A stretch of 64,000 bases of DNA from AP-16 sp963755055. Its GTDB lineage: Bacteria > Pseudomonadota > Alphaproteobacteria > Rhizobiales > Xanthobacteraceae. A program made the position numbers and the translations under genes. Positions 27,444 through 36,147 of this stretch are shown in pieces. The stretch spans positions 1 through 64,000 of the forward strand of contig CAVWIS010000039.1 in assembly GCA_963755055.1 (NCBI GenBank). The letters run 5' to 3'. The notes under the pieces are model-generated. The model saw only the letters and a program-made list of their open reading frames with translations, was not told the DNA's origin and made no database searches. Numbering within the stretch: the stretch's first letter is position 1; each line of letters opens with the position of its first letter.

Positions 27444-27857
27444 TTACTGCGCCGATGGCTTGGCACATATGGCAACCACGGGACCGCTGCTGGCTCGCCG
27501 GGGCGTGCAGGAGACCGAGGTTTCGGAGAGCACGGTCACGGGACGCCGGCGCTCCCCGCAATACGAGCTCACGAGCACTTCTCCGTCGACGCATGCTGCA
27601 GTGCACGAGGCCGGCGAACAATCCGAACGGACGACACGTATCTGCGCGCCACCGCCTGGTGGACCTTGCGCGCCCTGCGGCCCGGGAGCGCCAGGCGGCC
27701 CGGGAGCGCCAGGCGGCCCCGGATCGCCTTTGGGACCCTGCGGTCCCGCCGCCGTCGTCGCGCCGACTTCGTCCTTGGGACCTTTTTGGTCGGATTGTCC
27801 GCAGCCGGCCACGATGGCGCAGAGAACGGTCGTCAGGGCAAGCGTTCGTGGGCTCAT
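27444..27857 (-). CDS. Collagen-like lipoprotein
   Basis: A 137-residue protein. A signal peptide ends in a lipobox (LCAIVAGC, Cys near residue 19). Residues 37-70 are a collagen-like Gly-X-Y tract of about ten triplets (e.g. GPPGAPGPPGAPGPQG). The C-terminal 65 residues hold six Cys (CSPASCTAAC, then three more), so the domain is probably disulfide-bonded. It is predicted to be lipid-anchored in the envelope. I chose the start by the signal peptide; the ribosome site is weak. It stands alone. Confidence 0.65.
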   Translation of the reverse strand: MSPRTLALTTVLCAIVAGCGQSDQKGPKDEVGATTAAGPQGPKGDPGPPGAPGPPGAPGPQGAQGPPGGGAQIRVVRSDCSPASCTAACVDGEVLVSSYCGERRRPVTVLSETSVSCTPRRASSGPVVAICAKPSAQ

Positions 27858-28314
27858 TTGCTGCGTTCTTCGCTCACGGCGGCTCGCCCAGTGTCGGGAC
27901 CTCGCCGGCGGCCGCTTCGGGTTGGGCGAGCTCGATGCCCCCGCCCTGGCGATACGCGATCCGATACAATCGGGGAATCTGGTGGCCCGGCGCCCGGAGT
28001 CAAGACGATAGCGGCGGTCCGGGACGGGCGAGACCGGCCCGGGCAGCCGCAAGCGTCAAGGACCATCTCGCCATCGCCGCCCTTCGGCGTCCTCACGTTC
28101 CTGCGGCACGCACACCGCTTCGCGTAGATTTCCGGCGACCGCCAAATTTCCCGGCGGCAATTTCCCCCTCGAGGCTCGGCCAGGCCGGCCGCCCAGCACC
28201 GCTCGGAACTGGGTGCCGTGCCCGCACGATTGAACGTTGGCCGGTCACCCCTGCCGCCTCTTGACCCAAAGCGTACATGACAATGCGGCGACAGCTGTCA
28301 GCGCCCACGGCACT
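27858..28314. other. Intergenic region, nothing recognised
   Basis: No gene with recognisable domain content is supported on either strand; the long frames here are GC-driven. No palindromic repeat was seen. Confidence 0.4.
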
Positions 28315-29487
28315 CTAGACGTTCTCGACACGCAGTTGCTTGGCCCGTCGCACCAGCAGTCGATTGAACTTCGCCTCAGCAGGCCGGACGACCTTGTTCT
28401 CCAACACCTCTATCAGCCGGTCCACTGAGGGATACACGATCACAGGTTTGAGCACCCAGTCATATTTCTGAAGGTCTACGAACATTGCGAATGGATCCTG
28501 GCCTTTCTCCAAGATCGGGACGAACGGCACCATGTAATCTGGTACAAGCGCCTGCAGCTCAAGCGGCGTCGACCGAGGATTGGTGATGTCGACAATCACA
28601 AAGTGGGACAGGTTGGCCAGCAACCGCACCGTCTCGGTAAAATCCTTGGTCTCAGGCTTGTCGAAGTTGAACACCAGGGGCACGAAGCCGAGGCTGCGGA
28701 GTTTCTCTCGTAACCGGTTCAAGATCAGCATTCGGCCTTCAGTGAAGCGGCCCAACAGAAGCACGCCTTTCTTTCCAATGGTGTCGATGACATCGCGGAT
28801 CTTCTCATTATTGAGCAGGAGATAGATGAACTGAGCGACCTGAATGTCGTCAACGTAGACAGCAGATTCTTTCTCAGGTGTGATGACCAAATTCTCTTGC
28901 TTCGTGTGCTTGTCCAGCTTCAGTCCCCATACCGATATCCCGTAGACATGACAGCCGGTGATATCAGCATTTGTAAGATCCGTGCCGACCACATTTGCAT
29001 TACTGAGGTTCGCTTCCCTAAGGGTCGCCCCGTGGAGATTCGCGCGGGTCAGGCGCGCTGCGCTGAGGTCCGCCCTGCTCAGATCCGCCCCACGAAGGTT
29101 CGCACTAAACAGGCTCGCAATGCTGAGATCCGCGCGGCTGAGGTTCGCCCCAGGAAGGCGAGCTGCCATGAGGACTGCTTTTCTCAGGCGAGCCCCGCTG
29201 AGGTTCGCCCCAGTGAGGTCCGCCTTCATGAGCCCCACAGCAAGAAGGTCCGCGTTCTTGAGTTTCGCCTTTCTGAGATGCGCAAAGTTAAGGTGCGCGT
29301 TCCTGAGATCTGCGCGGCTGAGGTCCGCCGAGTTGAGGTCCGCCGAATTGAGGTCCGCGCCCCTAAGGTCCGCGCCGCGGAGGTTTGCGCCGCGGAGATC
29401 CGGACTGATGTCAGGGTTCTCCTCACGCCATGCGTTCCAGGCCGCTATCCCTTTCTTGAGCTGAGCGATGTGATCGGCGTCCGCCAT
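28315..29487 (-). CDS. Pentapeptide-repeat protein with C-terminal TIR/Rossmann-like domain
   Basis: A 390-residue protein. Residues 30-180 are about 30 pentapeptide repeats of the A(D/N)LxX type, predicted to form a right-handed quadrilateral beta-helix. Residues 225-390 are a separate alpha-beta domain: GKKGVLLLGRFTEGRMLILN, then LREKLRSLGFVPLVFNFDKP, LANLSHFVIVDITNPRSTPL and LVPDYMVPFVPIL. The alternating strand/helix pattern and a conserved D-ITNP loop suggest a nucleotide- or TIR-like fold, which I infer without a profile. No signal peptide or membrane segment. Base composition is lower in GC than its neighbours, which fits acquisition. It is upstream of, and divergent from, a TolB_N/TPR gene. 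Confidence 0.78.
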   Translation of the reverse strand: MADADHIAQLKKGIAAWNAWREENPDISPDLRGANLRGADLRGADLNSADLNSADLSRADLRNAHLNFAHLRKAKLKNADLLAVGLMKADLTGANLSGARLRKAVLMAARLPGANLSRADLSIASLFSANLRGADLSRADLSAARLTRANLHGATLREANLSNANVVGTDLTNADITGCHVYGISVWGLKLDKHTKQENLVITPEKESAVYVDDIQVAQFIYLLLNNEKIRDVIDTIGKKGVLLLGRFTEGRMLILNRLREKLRSLGFVPLVFNFDKPETKDFTETVRLLANLSHFVIVDITNPRSTPLELQALVPDYMVPFVPILEKGQDPFAMFVDLQKYDWVLKPVIVYPSVDRLIEVLENKVVRPAEAKFNRLLVRRAKQLRVENV

Positions 29488-29955
29488 GCGCTTATCTCAA
29501 TCATCCCCTGACGGCAGGCGATGATGCTTGCGCGCCCTCTGGCGCTACGACATGACCTAGATCAAAATAGCAAGCTGATCTGGGTGGCCGGCTCGACGAC
29601 ACCGCCGTGACCGGAGGATGCACGAAGTCTCAACGCTTTCGACATGGCGATATATCCTTCATCCGCGCCCGGATGGCGATGGAATTTTGCGGGCCTCACG
29701 CGGTGAAACCGGAGGTTGGGAACGACAAGAATGCCGCCGCTGGGCATCCGCGCCTTTATTGCAGCCCGGCGACGACCGCCCTTGGACCCGAAGCGGCCAT
29801 TGCCGACGTCTGTTCGATCGCTTCGTCGGCGCGTCCTGATGCACGTGCCGCCGCTGAAACTGTCGTGGCCCTGCCCGCAAGACCCCCTTAATATGGCCGC
29901 GAGGGTGTCCTACGGCGCGCATTTCCGCCGGGACGCTGGCGTGGGGCTATGGGCC
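29488..29955. other. Divergent intergenic region
   Basis: Carries the promoters of the pentapeptide protein and the TPR protein. The frame of the TPR gene is open back to 29716, so its true start could lie in here. It also contains a candidate Crp/FNR-like site at 29552-29565. Confidence 0.4.
29552..29565. promoter_or_regulatory. Candidate Crp/FNR/FixK-type site
   Basis: ATGACCTAGATCAA has the spacing and half-site TCAA of the TTGA-N6-TCAA class; the left half has A for the first T. It lies about 65 bases before the pentapeptide gene start. It resembles the site at 14049 but is weaker. Confidence 0.25.
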
Positions 29956-31590
29956 ATGGACTCACCAACGGGCGGGAAGCTTCGCCACCGCGTCTGGCAC
30001 ACCGTCCGTGCGCAGGCCACGACGGGGCTCGTGGACACCGTCCGAGAGAACTTTTCGACGTGGCTCGTGGTTGGTCTGGTCGTCTCCGCCACGGGGGCTG
30101 CCCCGGAGGAGTGGTTCAACCGCATACTGCATTCTGTGCGCATTTCCAGCGACGCCCTGCACCTCTGGGGGGCACACGTGGACCTGCGGGTCGCCATCTT
30201 CTTCGTCGGGATGGCAATCATCGTCGGCGACGTCCTGTGGCGCCAGCGCGGTCATCGCAAGGTGACGGCGGAAAGTGGAGTGCCGGCCGCCGAGGCCGGA
30301 CCGGCCGCGGTGCAGCCAGCGACTGGTCCGGAACCCGGTGATCGTGGGGTTGCGGCCGCGCCGGAAAACCCGCCGCTTCGAGGCGACTTTGCCGACCTCC
30401 GGGCGGTTGCCGTTCTACCGTTCGACAATCTGAGCAAGGACCCGGCGGAAGACTACTTCGTCGACGGACTTACCGAGGATATCATCACCGCCCTCGCATA
30501 CTGGCGCTGGTTTCCGGTAGTCGCCCGCAATTCGACGCTTGCCTACAAGGGCAAGCCGAAGAACGTCACGGAGATCGGCCGCGAATTGGGAGCAGCCTAT
30601 CTGGTCGAGGGTAGCGCCCGGCGTTCGGGCGACCAGGTGCGCATCACGGTTCAGCTTATCGAGACGGCGACCGGTCATCACCTGTTTGCGGAGCGTTACG
30701 ACCGGGGGATGGCCGATGTGTTCATCGTGCAGGACGAGATCGCCGAGCGTATCGTCGCCAGCATCGAACCCGAGATCCATCGGGCGGAGGCGCGGCGCGC
30801 GGAGCGCAAGCATCCGTCTGATCTCGGTGCCTGGGATCACGCTCTCAGGGCCTTGTTCCTGCAGGAGCGCATGACCCCCGCTCGCCATGCGGAGGCCAGG
30901 GATCATCTCAAGCTCGCATTGGAGATCGATCCGACCTCGGCCCGTGCGTGGTCGCTGTTGTCACTGTGCCATTATCACGAGGGCATTCTCGGCTGGGCCA
31001 AGGACCGCGGCAATGCGCTCCAATCCTCGCTGGCGGCAGCCGAGCAGGCCATCCGGTGCGACGACCGGGAGTGGCTTGCCCAGGGGCTGTGGGGCATGGG
31101 GCGGCTGTGGACCGAGCGCGATTTCTCGTCGGCACTCGAGGGCGCGGAGCACGCCGTGGCGCTGAACCCCAGCGCGCCGCTGGCCAGACATTTCCTGGGT
31201 TGCGTCTTGGAATTTTCCGGCCGTCCGATGGAAGCTCTCCCACACCTCGACGCGATTCTCCGCCTCGATCCGCGTTACCGCTTCCGCTCTCTTGCCATCG
31301 CCGATCAAAGTCTTTGCCACTTGCTGCTCGGCAATCTCGACGAGGCGATCTCCACTGCCGAGAAGGCGGTGCGAACCCAACCGGGAAACGTCAGAGCGCG
31401 CCAACGGTTGGTCGCCGCATTGAGCCTGCGTGGTCTGGACGACAGAGCCCGTGCGGCCGCAATCGAGCTGTCACGCCTGCAGCCTGCGCTCGATATCGCC
31501 TACATAGACGACACCTATCCCTTCATGCTGTCCGATGAGCGGGATCGGTTCGTCGGTGCGTTGCGCGCCGCCGGGTTGCTGGAAAAGTGA
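29956..31590 (+). CDS. TolB_N-type (adenylate cyclase-associated) membrane protein with TPR repeats
   Basis: About 544 residues from ATG 29956; ATGs at 29893 and 29731 are in frame and the choice is not decided by a ribosome site. Two hydrophobic segments lie near the N-terminus (FSTWLVVGLVVSATGA and AIFFVGMAIIVGDVL). Next comes the domain seen in many CHASE/guanylate cyclase-associated proteins: VAVLPFDNLSKDPAEDYFVDGLTEDI, then YLVEGSARRSGDQVRITVQLIETATGHHLFAERYDR. The remainder is TPR-like. There is no cyclase domain, unlike most proteins with this module. Function is unknown. Confidence 0.75.
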   Translation: MDSPTGGKLRHRVWHTVRAQATTGLVDTVRENFSTWLVVGLVVSATGAAPEEWFNRILHSVRISSDALHLWGAHVDLRVAIFFVGMAIIVGDVLWRQRGHRKVTAESGVPAAEAGPAAVQPATGPEPGDRGVAAAPENPPLRGDFADLRAVAVLPFDNLSKDPAEDYFVDGLTEDIITALAYWRWFPVVARNSTLAYKGKPKNVTEIGRELGAAYLVEGSARRSGDQVRITVQLIETATGHHLFAERYDRGMADVFIVQDEIAERIVASIEPEIHRAEARRAERKHPSDLGAWDHALRALFLQERMTPARHAEARDHLKLALEIDPTSARAWSLLSLCHYHEGILGWAKDRGNALQSSLAAAEQAIRCDDREWLAQGLWGMGRLWTERDFSSALEGAEHAVALNPSAPLARHFLGCVLEFSGRPMEALPHLDAILRLDPRYRFRSLAIADQSLCHLLLGNLDEAISTAEKAVRTQPGNVRARQRLVAALSLRGLDDRARAAAIELSRLQPALDIAYIDDTYPFMLSDERDRFVGALRAAGLLEK

Positions 31591-31715
31591 GCCTTGCCAG
31601 GTCGAGCGAGCCTTCCTGCTGCGCTGCGAGGCGAGATTCTTCCCGCGAGCGTAAATCGTAGCATGCAAGTCGATGCGACCCCATGAAGCAAGAGGCCAAA
31701 GCACGGAGCGAGACG

Positions 31716-32297
31716 ATGCCGCGATTGCCGATCCCCTCTGATACGCCGGCGTTCGGCGAAGAGACCCGCGCCGCCGTGCGCCACGTCCTCGATACCCGCA
31801 AGAGCATGCCCCCGCCGTCAAGCTATCTCACCTACGCCGGCAAGGCGGGCGCGCTGCTTTCCGACCTCGTCGAGCACCTGCGCTACCACACCTCGCTGAC
31901 TGCGGCCGAGACGGAGCTGGCGATCTGCACGGCAGCACGGGCCGCCAACGCCGATTACATCTGGAACGCGCACGTGCGGCTCGGCGCTGCGGCCGGCACC
32001 CGCGAGGAGGCAATCCACGCCGTCGACACGTACGGGCCGGTGGACCAGCTGACCGCGGACGAGGCATTGATCATTCGCTTCGGCAGGGAGCTCCTGGGTG
32101 AGCCGCGGGTCGGCGACGACACGTTCAATGCCGTCAGAACGCGGTGGGGCGAACGGGGCCTGATGGAGCTCACCGCGGTCATGAGCGTCTACATGATGAA
32201 CGCATCCATCCTGCGCGTCATGGATCACCGGGCAGCGCCGGACGCGCGTCATCTCACGCCGCGAGATCAGCAGAAGAGTCGTCCGCACGGTTTGTAG
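31716..32297 (+). CDS. Carboxymuconolactone decarboxylase / AhpD-like protein
   Basis: A 193-residue protein of the AhpD-like fold. The segment ETELAICTAARAANADYIWNAHVRLG near residue 70 matches the family motif ending in a conserved His. The CxxC of true AhpD peroxidase partners is absent, so this belongs to the carboxymuconolactone decarboxylase-type branch. ATG 31716 has GGAG seven bases upstream; the frame begins at 31683. Its stop codon TAG is formed by the first bases of a palindromic repeat. Confidence 0.8.
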   Translation: MPRLPIPSDTPAFGEETRAAVRHVLDTRKSMPPPSSYLTYAGKAGALLSDLVEHLRYHTSLTAAETELAICTAARAANADYIWNAHVRLGAAAGTREEAIHAVDTYGPVDQLTADEALIIRFGRELLGEPRVGDDTFNAVRTRWGERGLMELTAVMSVYMMNASILRVMDHRAAPDARHLTPRDQQKSRPHGL

Positions 32298-32508
32298 GAT
32301 GGGCAAAGGCGGCCCATTCGCTGCCGCGTGACGCGCTGCGCATCGTCCGCCTTTGCCCACGCGGTGAGGTGGTCCGAGCATTTGGCCGGTTTGCCGCGGA
32401 TGATCTTGCCGGCGCGGGAAGCGGACGCAGCGTCGGACAGCGTGGGCAAATCGCCGGCAACGCTTCGATCCGGTTCCGCCATCATTGCGGGCGATTTGCC
32501 CACCCTAC
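32294..32508. repeat. Intergenic palindromic repeat, family A (long form)
   Basis: Starts GTAGGATGGGCAAAGGCGGC and ends GATTTGCCCACCCTAC, with TTTGCCCACGCGGT and GCGTGGGCAAATCGCC inside. At 215 bases it is longer than the other copies because of an extra central spacer. The TAG at 32295-32297 is the stop of the upstream gene. Confidence 0.85.
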
Positions 32509-32643
32509 GAGGCTGATGCGATCTGATGGCAACGCGCATCAGGCAGCGATTGCCTCGGCGGGCACTCTCCTCGTGTACGGCCGAATCACGGCGCATGCGC
32601 GGGGCCTGCGCCCCGCGCATGTCTTCCTCGTGGCGCCAGCGGG

Positions 32644-33144
32644 TTACGCCGCCGCCGCCATGTTGACGGATTTTTCGGCGAGCCCGGTGAGGAGCTTGTC
32701 GGTCTTCTCCTCCTCCCGCAGGGTCTGGTCGAGCAGGCTGGCGGCGTCGCTGTGGCCGAGCTTCAGCGCCCAGGCCTTGAGCGTGCCGTAGCGGGAGATC
32801 TCGTAGTGCTCCACCGCCTGGGCGCCGGCGAGCAGGCCGGCGTCGAGCGCCGGCATCTTGGCAAAATCCTCCATGACCTCCTTGCCCTCGTCGATGAGGC
32901 CGAGGATGGCGTCGCAGGTCTTGCCGCGGGCGGGCTTCTGGATGATCTCGAAGACCTGCTCGAGGCGGTCGACATGTCCTTCGGTCTGCTCGCGATGGGT
33001 CTCGAAGGCCTGCTTGAGCTCGGCCGACTGGGCCGCCTTGGCCATCTTCGGCAGGGCTTTCAGGATCTGCTTCTCGGCGAAGTAGATGTCCTTGAGCGTC
33101 TCGTAGAACAGGTCGTCGAGGGTTTTTTCCTTGGTGCTGGCCAT
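32644..33144 (-). CDS. Ferritin-like YciE/DUF892 protein
   Basis: A 166-residue helical protein of the DUF892 (YciE/YciF) family, a four-helix bundle related to ferritins. LYETLKDIYFAEKQILKALPKMAK-type helix, residues about 12-35, and ETHREQTEGHVDRLEQVFE near residue 48 carry the Glu/His residues expected for a di-iron site. A third helix with EHYEISRYGTLKAWA near residue 110 follows. The family is linked to stress responses. The C-terminal AAAA is unusual but common in this group. It ends about 130 bases after a palindromic repeat. Confidence 0.85.
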   Translation of the reverse strand: MASTKEKTLDDLFYETLKDIYFAEKQILKALPKMAKAAQSAELKQAFETHREQTEGHVDRLEQVFEIIQKPARGKTCDAILGLIDEGKEVMEDFAKMPALDAGLLAGAQAVEHYEISRYGTLKAWALKLGHSDAASLLDQTLREEEKTDKLLTGLAEKSVNMAAAA

Positions 33145-33520
33145 GGTTGCTTCCTTGAAGGGGTGGGATGTCTGCTTTTCTGACAGTGCAGGCGCGGCAG
33201 GATGAACCGTGGCGTGACGGCGGTGACCCGATCCGCGCGACGTCAGGATCTCAAACGTCGCGACCGCGAAACGGTTCCCAATTCGGCCGCCCTGGCGCGA
33301 CATGCGGGCATCGGCGGCGCACCACAGGCAGCGCAACCGCAAATCATTCGCCCGATGCTCGGCGGCGCGACGTCTTCGCCGTCCTCTCGAGGGCCTTGGA
33401 GGGCAGGGCTGTCGCATAAGCCGCAGGAGCTCGGCTGGCTGACGACGTGAGGAAGGTTGTCGCCGGCTGCCCCCGCGTGGTAGGCGGCAGGAGTGCCGTC
33501 CGTTATCCGGAGTGACGACA
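33145..33520. other. Intergenic region, nothing recognised
   Basis: About 375 bases between divergent genes with no supported ORF and no palindrome. Confidence 0.4.
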
Positions 33521-34129
33521 ATGCCAGGCATGCGACGAAGCAGTATCGGAGCCTGCGGATTTTTCGCAGGCGTCATCCTGGTCGCTGGCGCCGGAATGAG
33601 TTTCTCGGCGCCGGCGGCAACCGACGTGGAGCGTCCGGGCTACATTCCGACCGAGCAGGAGGAGCAGCTTCCGGCCGAGCTGCGCCGGCAGCCGGTGTTC
33701 TTCCGCACCACCGAGGTTCCGGGAACCATCGTCGTCCACACCCAGGAGCGCTTTTTGTACCTGGTGCAGGGCAACAATCGCGCGATCCGCTACGGTATCG
33801 GCGTCGGGCGCCAGGGTTTTCAGTGGAACGGGCTGAAGCGTATCGACCGCAAGGCGGAATGGCCCGACTGGACCCCTCCGCCCGAGATGATCGAGCGCCA
33901 GCCCTATCTGCCGCGTTTCATGGCAGGCGGGCCGGGCAACCCGATGGGCGCACGCGCGCTCTATATCGGCGGCACCGTCTACCGCATCCACGGCACCAAC
34001 CAGCCGGAAACGATCGGCTCGGCGGTCTCGTCCGGCTGCTTCCGCCTGACCAATCCCGAGCTCATCGACCTGTACGAGCGCGTTCCGGTCGGGACCAAGG
34101 TGATCGTCCGCCAGGCCGCGACACTCTGA
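33521..34129 (+). CDS. L,D-transpeptidase (YkuD/ErfK family)
   Basis: A 202-residue secreted or periplasmic peptidoglycan cross-linking enzyme. A signal segment covers residues 7-32. The catalytic region reads IHGTNQPETIG near residue 155, with the conserved His, followed by SSGCFRLTNPELIDLYERV with the nucleophilic Cys near residue 174. The upstream segment TQERFLYLVQGNNRAIRYGIGVG is the usual first strand. ATG 33521 has GGAG about eight bases upstream. It is monocistronic, followed by a family B repeat. Confidence 0.88.
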   Translation: MPGMRRSSIGACGFFAGVILVAGAGMSFSAPAATDVERPGYIPTEQEEQLPAELRRQPVFFRTTEVPGTIVVHTQERFLYLVQGNNRAIRYGIGVGRQGFQWNGLKRIDRKAEWPDWTPPPEMIERQPYLPRFMAGGPGNPMGARALYIGGTVYRIHGTNQPETIGSAVSSGCFRLTNPELIDLYERVPVGTKVIVRQAATL

Positions 34130-34146
34130 GGTCCGCGTCGCAGTCT

Positions 34147-34229
34147 GTAGGATGGGTTGAGCGCAGCGAAACCCATCAATTTGTTGCTCGGCCGTTTGAT
34201 GGGTTTCGCTGACGCTCAACCCATCCTAC
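34147..34229. repeat. Short palindromic repeat, family B
   Basis: Starts GTAGGATGGGTTGAGCGCAG and ends with the complement CGCTCAACCCATCCTAC, with inner arms GCGAAACCCATCAA and TTGATGGGTTTCGC-like sequence. A second copy is at 51872-51955. It shares GTAGGRTGGG ends with family A but has a different core. Confidence 0.85.
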
Positions 34230-34259
34230 ATGATCCGGCGTCACTGGGAGATCGAGTTC

Positions 34260-35303
34260 ATGCCGCCTGTCGCAAGCCTGCCCGTGGCGCGCACGATCGC
34301 GCTCTCGTGTGCGCTCATCATCGGGCATCTGATGCCGGGCAGCGGCGCCGCTGCCGAGACCCTGAAGACCGTCAAGGAACGCGGCGCCCTGGTGTGCGGG
34401 GTGAGCCAGGGCGTGCTCGGCTTCTCGGTCCAGTCCGACAAGAGCGAATGGGCGGGGTTCGACGTTGATCTCTGTCGCGCGCTCGCCGCCGCCGTCTTCA
34501 ACGACGCCACCAAGGTGACGTTCGTGCCGCTGTCGGCGGACGATCAATTCCGTGCGCTGCAGTCGAAGGAGATCGACCTGCTGTCGCGCAACTCCACCTG
34601 GACCATGTCGCGCGAGAGCGGGCTCGGGCTCCTGTTTGCCGGGGTGACGTTCTACGACGGCCAGGGCCTCATGGTGCGCCACGCCCGCAATGTGGCCTCC
34701 GCCCTCGAGCTCGGCGACAGCAAGGTCTGCGTGCAGACCGGCACCACCACGGAGCTCAATCTGCAGGACTATTTCCAGGCCAACGGCATGAAATACGAGG
34801 TCATCCCGACCGTGACGCTCGCGGATGCGCTCAAGGCCTACGAGGAGGGACGCTGCGACGTGCTCACGGCGGACGCCTCGGCACTGCACGGCGAGCGCCT
34901 GAAGACCGCGAAGCCCGACGATCATGACATCCTGCCCGAGATCATCTCCAAGGAGCCGCTCGGCCCGGCGGTGCGCCAGGACGATTTCCACTGGTTCAAT
35001 ATCGTGAAATGGATCCACTTCGCGATGCTCGACGCGGAGGAGTTGGGGGTGAGCTCGCAGACGCTCGACGCGGCGCTCAAGTCGGCCAAGCCCGACGTCA
35101 GGCGCCTGGTCGGCAACGAGGGAGGGTTTGGCGAGCAACTTGGCCTGACCAGGGACTGGGTGGTCCGCGTGATCCGTCACGTCGGCAACTACGCGGAAGT
35201 CTACGATCGCAATGTCGGGGCGAAGTCGAAGCTCGCCATTCCGCGCGGCATCAATCAGCTGTGGACCAACGGCGGCATTCTGTACGCGCCGCCGATCCGC
35301 TGA
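34260..35303 (+). CDS. General amino-acid ABC transporter substrate-binding protein (AapJ-like)
   Basis: A 347-residue periplasmic binding protein of the AapJ branch, larger than other family 3 proteins. The signal peptide ends near residue 31 (GSGAAA). Family segments: LKTVKERGALVCGVSQGVLGFS, GFDVDLCRALAAAVFND, LSRNSTWTMSRE and CVQTGTTTELNLQDYF. I chose ATG 34260 because GGGAG lies about nine bases upstream; the frame reaches 34230, adjoining the repeat. AapQ, AapM and AapP are not adjacent, so it is an orphan binding protein. Confidence 0.88.
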   Translation: MPPVASLPVARTIALSCALIIGHLMPGSGAAAETLKTVKERGALVCGVSQGVLGFSVQSDKSEWAGFDVDLCRALAAAVFNDATKVTFVPLSADDQFRALQSKEIDLLSRNSTWTMSRESGLGLLFAGVTFYDGQGLMVRHARNVASALELGDSKVCVQTGTTTELNLQDYFQANGMKYEVIPTVTLADALKAYEEGRCDVLTADASALHGERLKTAKPDDHDILPEIISKEPLGPAVRQDDFHWFNIVKWIHFAMLDAEELGVSSQTLDAALKSAKPDVRRLVGNEGGFGEQLGLTRDWVVRVIRHVGNYAEVYDRNVGAKSKLAIPRGINQLWTNGGILYAPPIR

Positions 35304-35315
35304 TCGGCGTGGCCA

Positions 35316-36123
35316 TCAGTTCGCCGTCATGCCGCCGTCGATCACGAGCTCGCTGCCGGTGACCCACGACGCCTCGTCGGAGGCGAGGTAGAGGCAGCCC
35401 GCCGCAATATCGGCCGGCGTTCCGAACCGGCCGAGCGGGGTCGCTGCCAGGCGCTGTTTCGCGACGTCGGGATTTGAATGGCCGGGCCTGGTCATCGGCG
35501 TATCGACGAAGCCCGGATGGACCGAGTTGACGCGAATCCGGTCCGGCGCGTACTGGATCGCCGCGGCTTTTGAGAAGATCCGCACCGCGCCCTTCGACGC
35601 GTGATAGGCGGCATTGGCATGCGAGCCGATGATTCCGCAGATCGACGAGATGTTGATGATCGAGCCGCCGCCGGCGCGCTGCATCGCCGGTATCGCGGCC
35701 TTGGTTCCGAGGAAGACGCCGGTGGCGTTGACCTCCATGACGCGGTTCCACTGCTCGAGCGTCTGCTCGGCCAGCCGCGGTCCGGCGGTGGAGCTCGTCT
35801 GGATATTCAGTTTCGGATCGCGGCCGGAGATGCCGGCGATATTGCACAGGATGTCGAGCCGGCCAAAACTTTCCTCGGCCAGCGCGACGGTCGCCGCCCA
35901 CAGCGCCTCATCGCACACGTCCTGGAGCGCGAAGGTCGCCGTGCCGCCGCAAGTCGGATATCTCCTTTGCGACGCTCTTGCCCAGGGCCGCGTTGCTGTC
36001 GGTCAGCAGCACCTTGGCGCCGTGCTGCGCAAATGCGCGCGCCGTCTCCGCGCCGATGCCCGATGCCCCTCCCGTCACGATCGCGACCTTGCCGACCAGT
36101 CTCTGACCAGGTTGCATCTCCAT
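35316..36123 (-). pseudogene. SDR-family dehydrogenase, one frameshift
   Basis: An SDR of about 268 residues when repaired. The N-terminal part has IVTGGASGIGAETARAFA, and the catalytic YHASKGA and SIINISSICG motifs are intact. The frame changes near 35945; one extra C in gcggcggcacggcg restores the DLRGTATFAL reading. The rest is intact, so sequence error is more likely than decay. It stands downstream of two acyl-CoA dehydrogenase genes on the same strand and may share their pathway. Confidence 0.8.
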
Positions 36124-36147
36124 CTCTCCTCGTTATTTTGAATGGAT

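Noticed and set aside
27218..28264. 348-residue plus-strand ORF
   Set aside because: Arg/Pro/Ala-rich GC-driven frame overlapping the collagen-like gene with no recognisable segment and no ribosome site.
28315..29487. Pentapeptide protein as a quinolone-resistance Qnr protein
   Set aside because: It has a large unrelated C-terminal domain and lacks the dimer-forming C-terminal helices of Qnr proteins.
28897..29511. 204-residue plus-strand ORF rich in Val-Arg and Ala-Glu repeats
   Set aside because: It is the antisense shadow of the pentapeptide repeats of the minus-strand gene; the repeats explain its open frame and it has no domain or start signal of its own.
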